Part shown: piece after piece, positions 62,521-63,519 of the stretch
How the letters are laid out: each line of letters begins with the position of its first letter
Numbering within the stretch: the first letter of the stretch is position 1
Source: Marine Group II euryarchaeote MED-G37
GTDB taxonomy: Archaea > Thermoplasmatota > Poseidoniia > Poseidoniales > Thalassarchaeaceae
NCBI GenBank assembly: GCA_002457555.1
Contig: NTJQ01000008.1
Span: 1 to 63,519, forward strand
Length of the DNA: 63,519 bases
Direction: 5' to 3'
The notes under the pieces: generated by a model
The model's database searches: none
Seen by the model: the letters and a program-made list of their open reading frames with translations, nothing else
Told to the model about the DNA's origin: nothing
Position numbers and translations under genes: made by a program

Positions 62521-62602
62521 CAGTGTAGATTATACACTGAAACTACCGGTAGAGGTGTAATTACTACACCGCATTAAGCTAAGTATTGAGGGTTAACTAC
62601 CC
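62521..62602 (+). other. Run of three short inverted repeats with five-base loops
   Basis: CAGTGTA-GATTA-TACACTG (62521-62539), GGTGTA-ATTAC-TACACC (62554-62570) and GGGT-TAACT-ACCC (62590-62602) lie in a row. The first two share GTGTA and TACAC arms. They could be RNA stem-loops in a 3' untranslated region or paired protein-binding sites. The third is weak. Confidence 0.4.
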
Positions 62603-62990
62603 CTATTAGACGTTCTTTTATCTCAAAATCAACACCTATCACTTATAAATAGACATAATTATTTTCATAATTTTATTACCTAAACTCCTTTGGTTTCTGA
62701 TACGATTGTTATGAAGTCTTGAATTCGAAACCACAAATCGTAATGTGAAGATTTAGATCTAGATCGGGGGTCCTTCAAGTTGTCTTCGGCGTAGTCATTT
62801 CGGGTGCTGATAATGTGTGGGGAATTCCGAAACTACTGTAGGCTGATAATTATGAATCAATGGTCGTTTTATTTGTGTTCTAATCTAAATCGAGTCAAGA
62901 CGCAGTTAAGCGTTTATTTTGGGAAAACATGCCAATAGGAAATCCCTTTTTTTCTTTATTTTTATGTTATTTTCCCATGTTTTTCAACCT
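62603..62990. other. AT-rich intergenic stretch
   Basis: No coding frame, tRNA or recognised RNA is supported here. It holds a direct repeat GCTGATAAT (62806-62814 and 62842-62850) and T-rich runs, including seven T at 62948-62954 in a pyrimidine-rich stretch. These could be a termination zone for upstream transcription and the promoter approach for the gene at 63066. Confidence 0.4.
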
Positions 62991-62993
62991 ACT

Positions 62994-63041
62994 ATAAATT
63001 GATTATCAGCCATACCTAGACCGCCCCACCCTATAGGGTGG
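62994..63041 (+). promoter_or_regulatory. TATA box and palindromic leader hairpin before the 63066 gene
   Basis: TATAAAT (62994-63000) lies about 25 bases before the expected start near 63022. At 63026-63041 is a perfect 16-base palindrome, CCACCCTATAGGGTGG, which folds as CCACCC-TATA-GGGTGG. It ends 24 bases before the ATG. It could be an operator or a 5' hairpin of the mRNA. Confidence 0.55.
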
Positions 63042-63065
63042 TTTCCGCAACCTTCTAAATGCAGA

Positions 63066-63519
63066 ATGGACGTGGAACCAAACATGGTTGCAGCCATGCC
63101 GCTCTCTACAGAGAGACTAAACAACGAGAAGACAGTGACAACGAACGACCTAAGGAACCTCGCTCTGTTCCTTGCCGGAGGACTGGCATTACTGCTAGTT
63201 GCAAGCCAAATGGTGGATAGCGGTAGCGCTAGCGCTACTGCTCTGGAGGAAACTTCAGAGAAGCGATATGTCCCACCATTCGCCGTTACAACTCCAACAA
63301 CCTCGTCTACAGAAGACGTTGCCTACAGTAGCACAATTCAATGGAACGATCCTGATGGCACCACGGTGACACTTACCTGTTCCTCTTGTTTGTCATGGAT
63401 GTCATTCCAAGATAATGGTGATTCTACTGCAACCATCACCGGAACTCCACTCGATGCCCATGTAGACGCTGGCGGAACTGCAATAACCGTCCAGGGTGTT
63501 TCAGGCGGAGAGACGGTTC
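63066..63519 (+). CDS. N-terminally anchored secreted protein, 3' end outside window
   Basis: The frame from ATG 63066 stays open to the last base, so the gene is cut by the window end. It encodes at least 151 residues: a polar N-terminus of about 30 residues, a membrane helix (NLALFLAGGLALLLVASQMV) and a Ser/Thr-rich outside linker. A domain follows whose phrases (WNDPDGTTVTLTC, LSWMSFQDNG, ATITGTPL) resemble the cadherin-like/He_PIG family of adhesive beta domains. Two Cys close together (TCSSCLSW) may form a disulfide. Codon choice is of the highly expressed type. Other in-frame ATGs at 63084 and 63096 are possible starts. Confidence 0.75.
   Translation, partial: MDVEPNMVAAMPLSTERLNNEKTVTTNDLRNLALFLAGGLALLLVASQMVDSGSASATALEETSEKRYVPPFAVTTPTTSSTEDVAYSSTIQWNDPDGTTVTLTCSSCLSWMSFQDNGDSTATITGTPLDAHVDAGGTAITVQGVSGGETV

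Noticed and set aside
62806-62850. Direct repeat GCTGATAAT twice, 36 bases apart
   Set aside because: Short and AT-rich, with no associated gene boundary or inverted partner; not enough to call an attachment site or operator.

Overview
The window looks like a stretch of a marine planktonic archaeal chromosome, most likely Marine Group II Euryarchaeota (Candidatus Poseidoniales) or a close Thermoplasmatota relative. The archaeal evidence is direct: RNA polymerase subunit Rpo11, an aEF1-beta/zinc-ribbon pair, archaeal-type AlaRS and AsnRS, Cbf5 beside an archaeal CMP kinase and an EMC3/DUF106 insertase, RtcB with archease, an archaeal RNase P RNA and a UbiA-type prenyltransferase. Acyl-CoA and 3-hydroxyacyl-CoA dehydrogenases and several very large secreted, calcium-motif-rich proteins fit a heterotrophic, protein- and lipid-using plankton lifestyle. 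The lineage is inferred, not proven. No CRISPR array, insertion sequence, integrase or rRNA was seen; the region reads as ordinary, densely packed chromosome.

Layout. 1-5 kb: 3' part of a membrane-anchored surface protein, a small acidic protein, an AlkA-like glycosylase and an anchored secreted protein. 5-15 kb: RtcB, AlaRS, an aminotransferase, a protein with an internal duplication, a TSP3-repeat surface protein and archease. 15-20 kb: TauE/SafE permease, GMP reductase, tRNA-Glu, a small winged-helix pair, UbiA prenyltransferase, ornithine carbamoyltransferase and a GPN-loop GTPase. 21-26 kb: a polyproline/zinc-ribbon protein, then EMC3-like insertase, CMP kinase and Cbf5, a remnant of the conserved archaeal secY-adk-DUF106-cmk-cbf5 neighbourhood, followed by an intergenic stretch with strong RNA-like structure. 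26-33 kb: a secreted protein, tRNA-His and a five-gene minus-strand operon (HEAT protein, 94-residue basic protein, DEAD helicase, TusA-like protein, RibA). 33-46 kb: two MMPL/RND exporters flanking Rpo11-TruD, aEF1-beta with a 55-residue zinc ribbon, a cupin, RlmE-type methyltransferase, a sugar epimerase and a VKOR/thioredoxin disulfide pair. 46-63.5 kb: RNase P RNA, RpiA, tRNA-Lys, AsnRS, acyl-CoA dehydrogenase, tRNA-Gln, a 2071-residue subtilase, 3-hydroxyacyl-CoA dehydrogenase, a 1749-residue PPC/TSP3 protein, a 640-base structured intergenic region and the 5' part of another anchored protein.

How it fits together. Two themes recur. One is RNA: tRNA charging, end ligation (RtcB/archease), pseudouridylation (Cbf5, TruD), RNase P, RlmE and a helicase. 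The other is the cell surface: at least six large exported proteins, several built as signal sequence, long ectodomain, one C-terminal membrane helix and acidic tail, plus systems that could insert (EMC3), oxidise (VKOR/thioredoxin) or accompany (two RND pumps) them.

The most unusual signal I see is at the 5' ends of three surface-protein genes (11882, 57176, 63066): a TATA-like box followed at the expected start-site distance by a compact perfect hairpin close to the start codon. Two of these hairpins share an ACCC-N4-GGGT-like core. A second candidate is a structured RNA just downstream of cbf5, with a UUCG-capped stem that competes with a longer-range helix.
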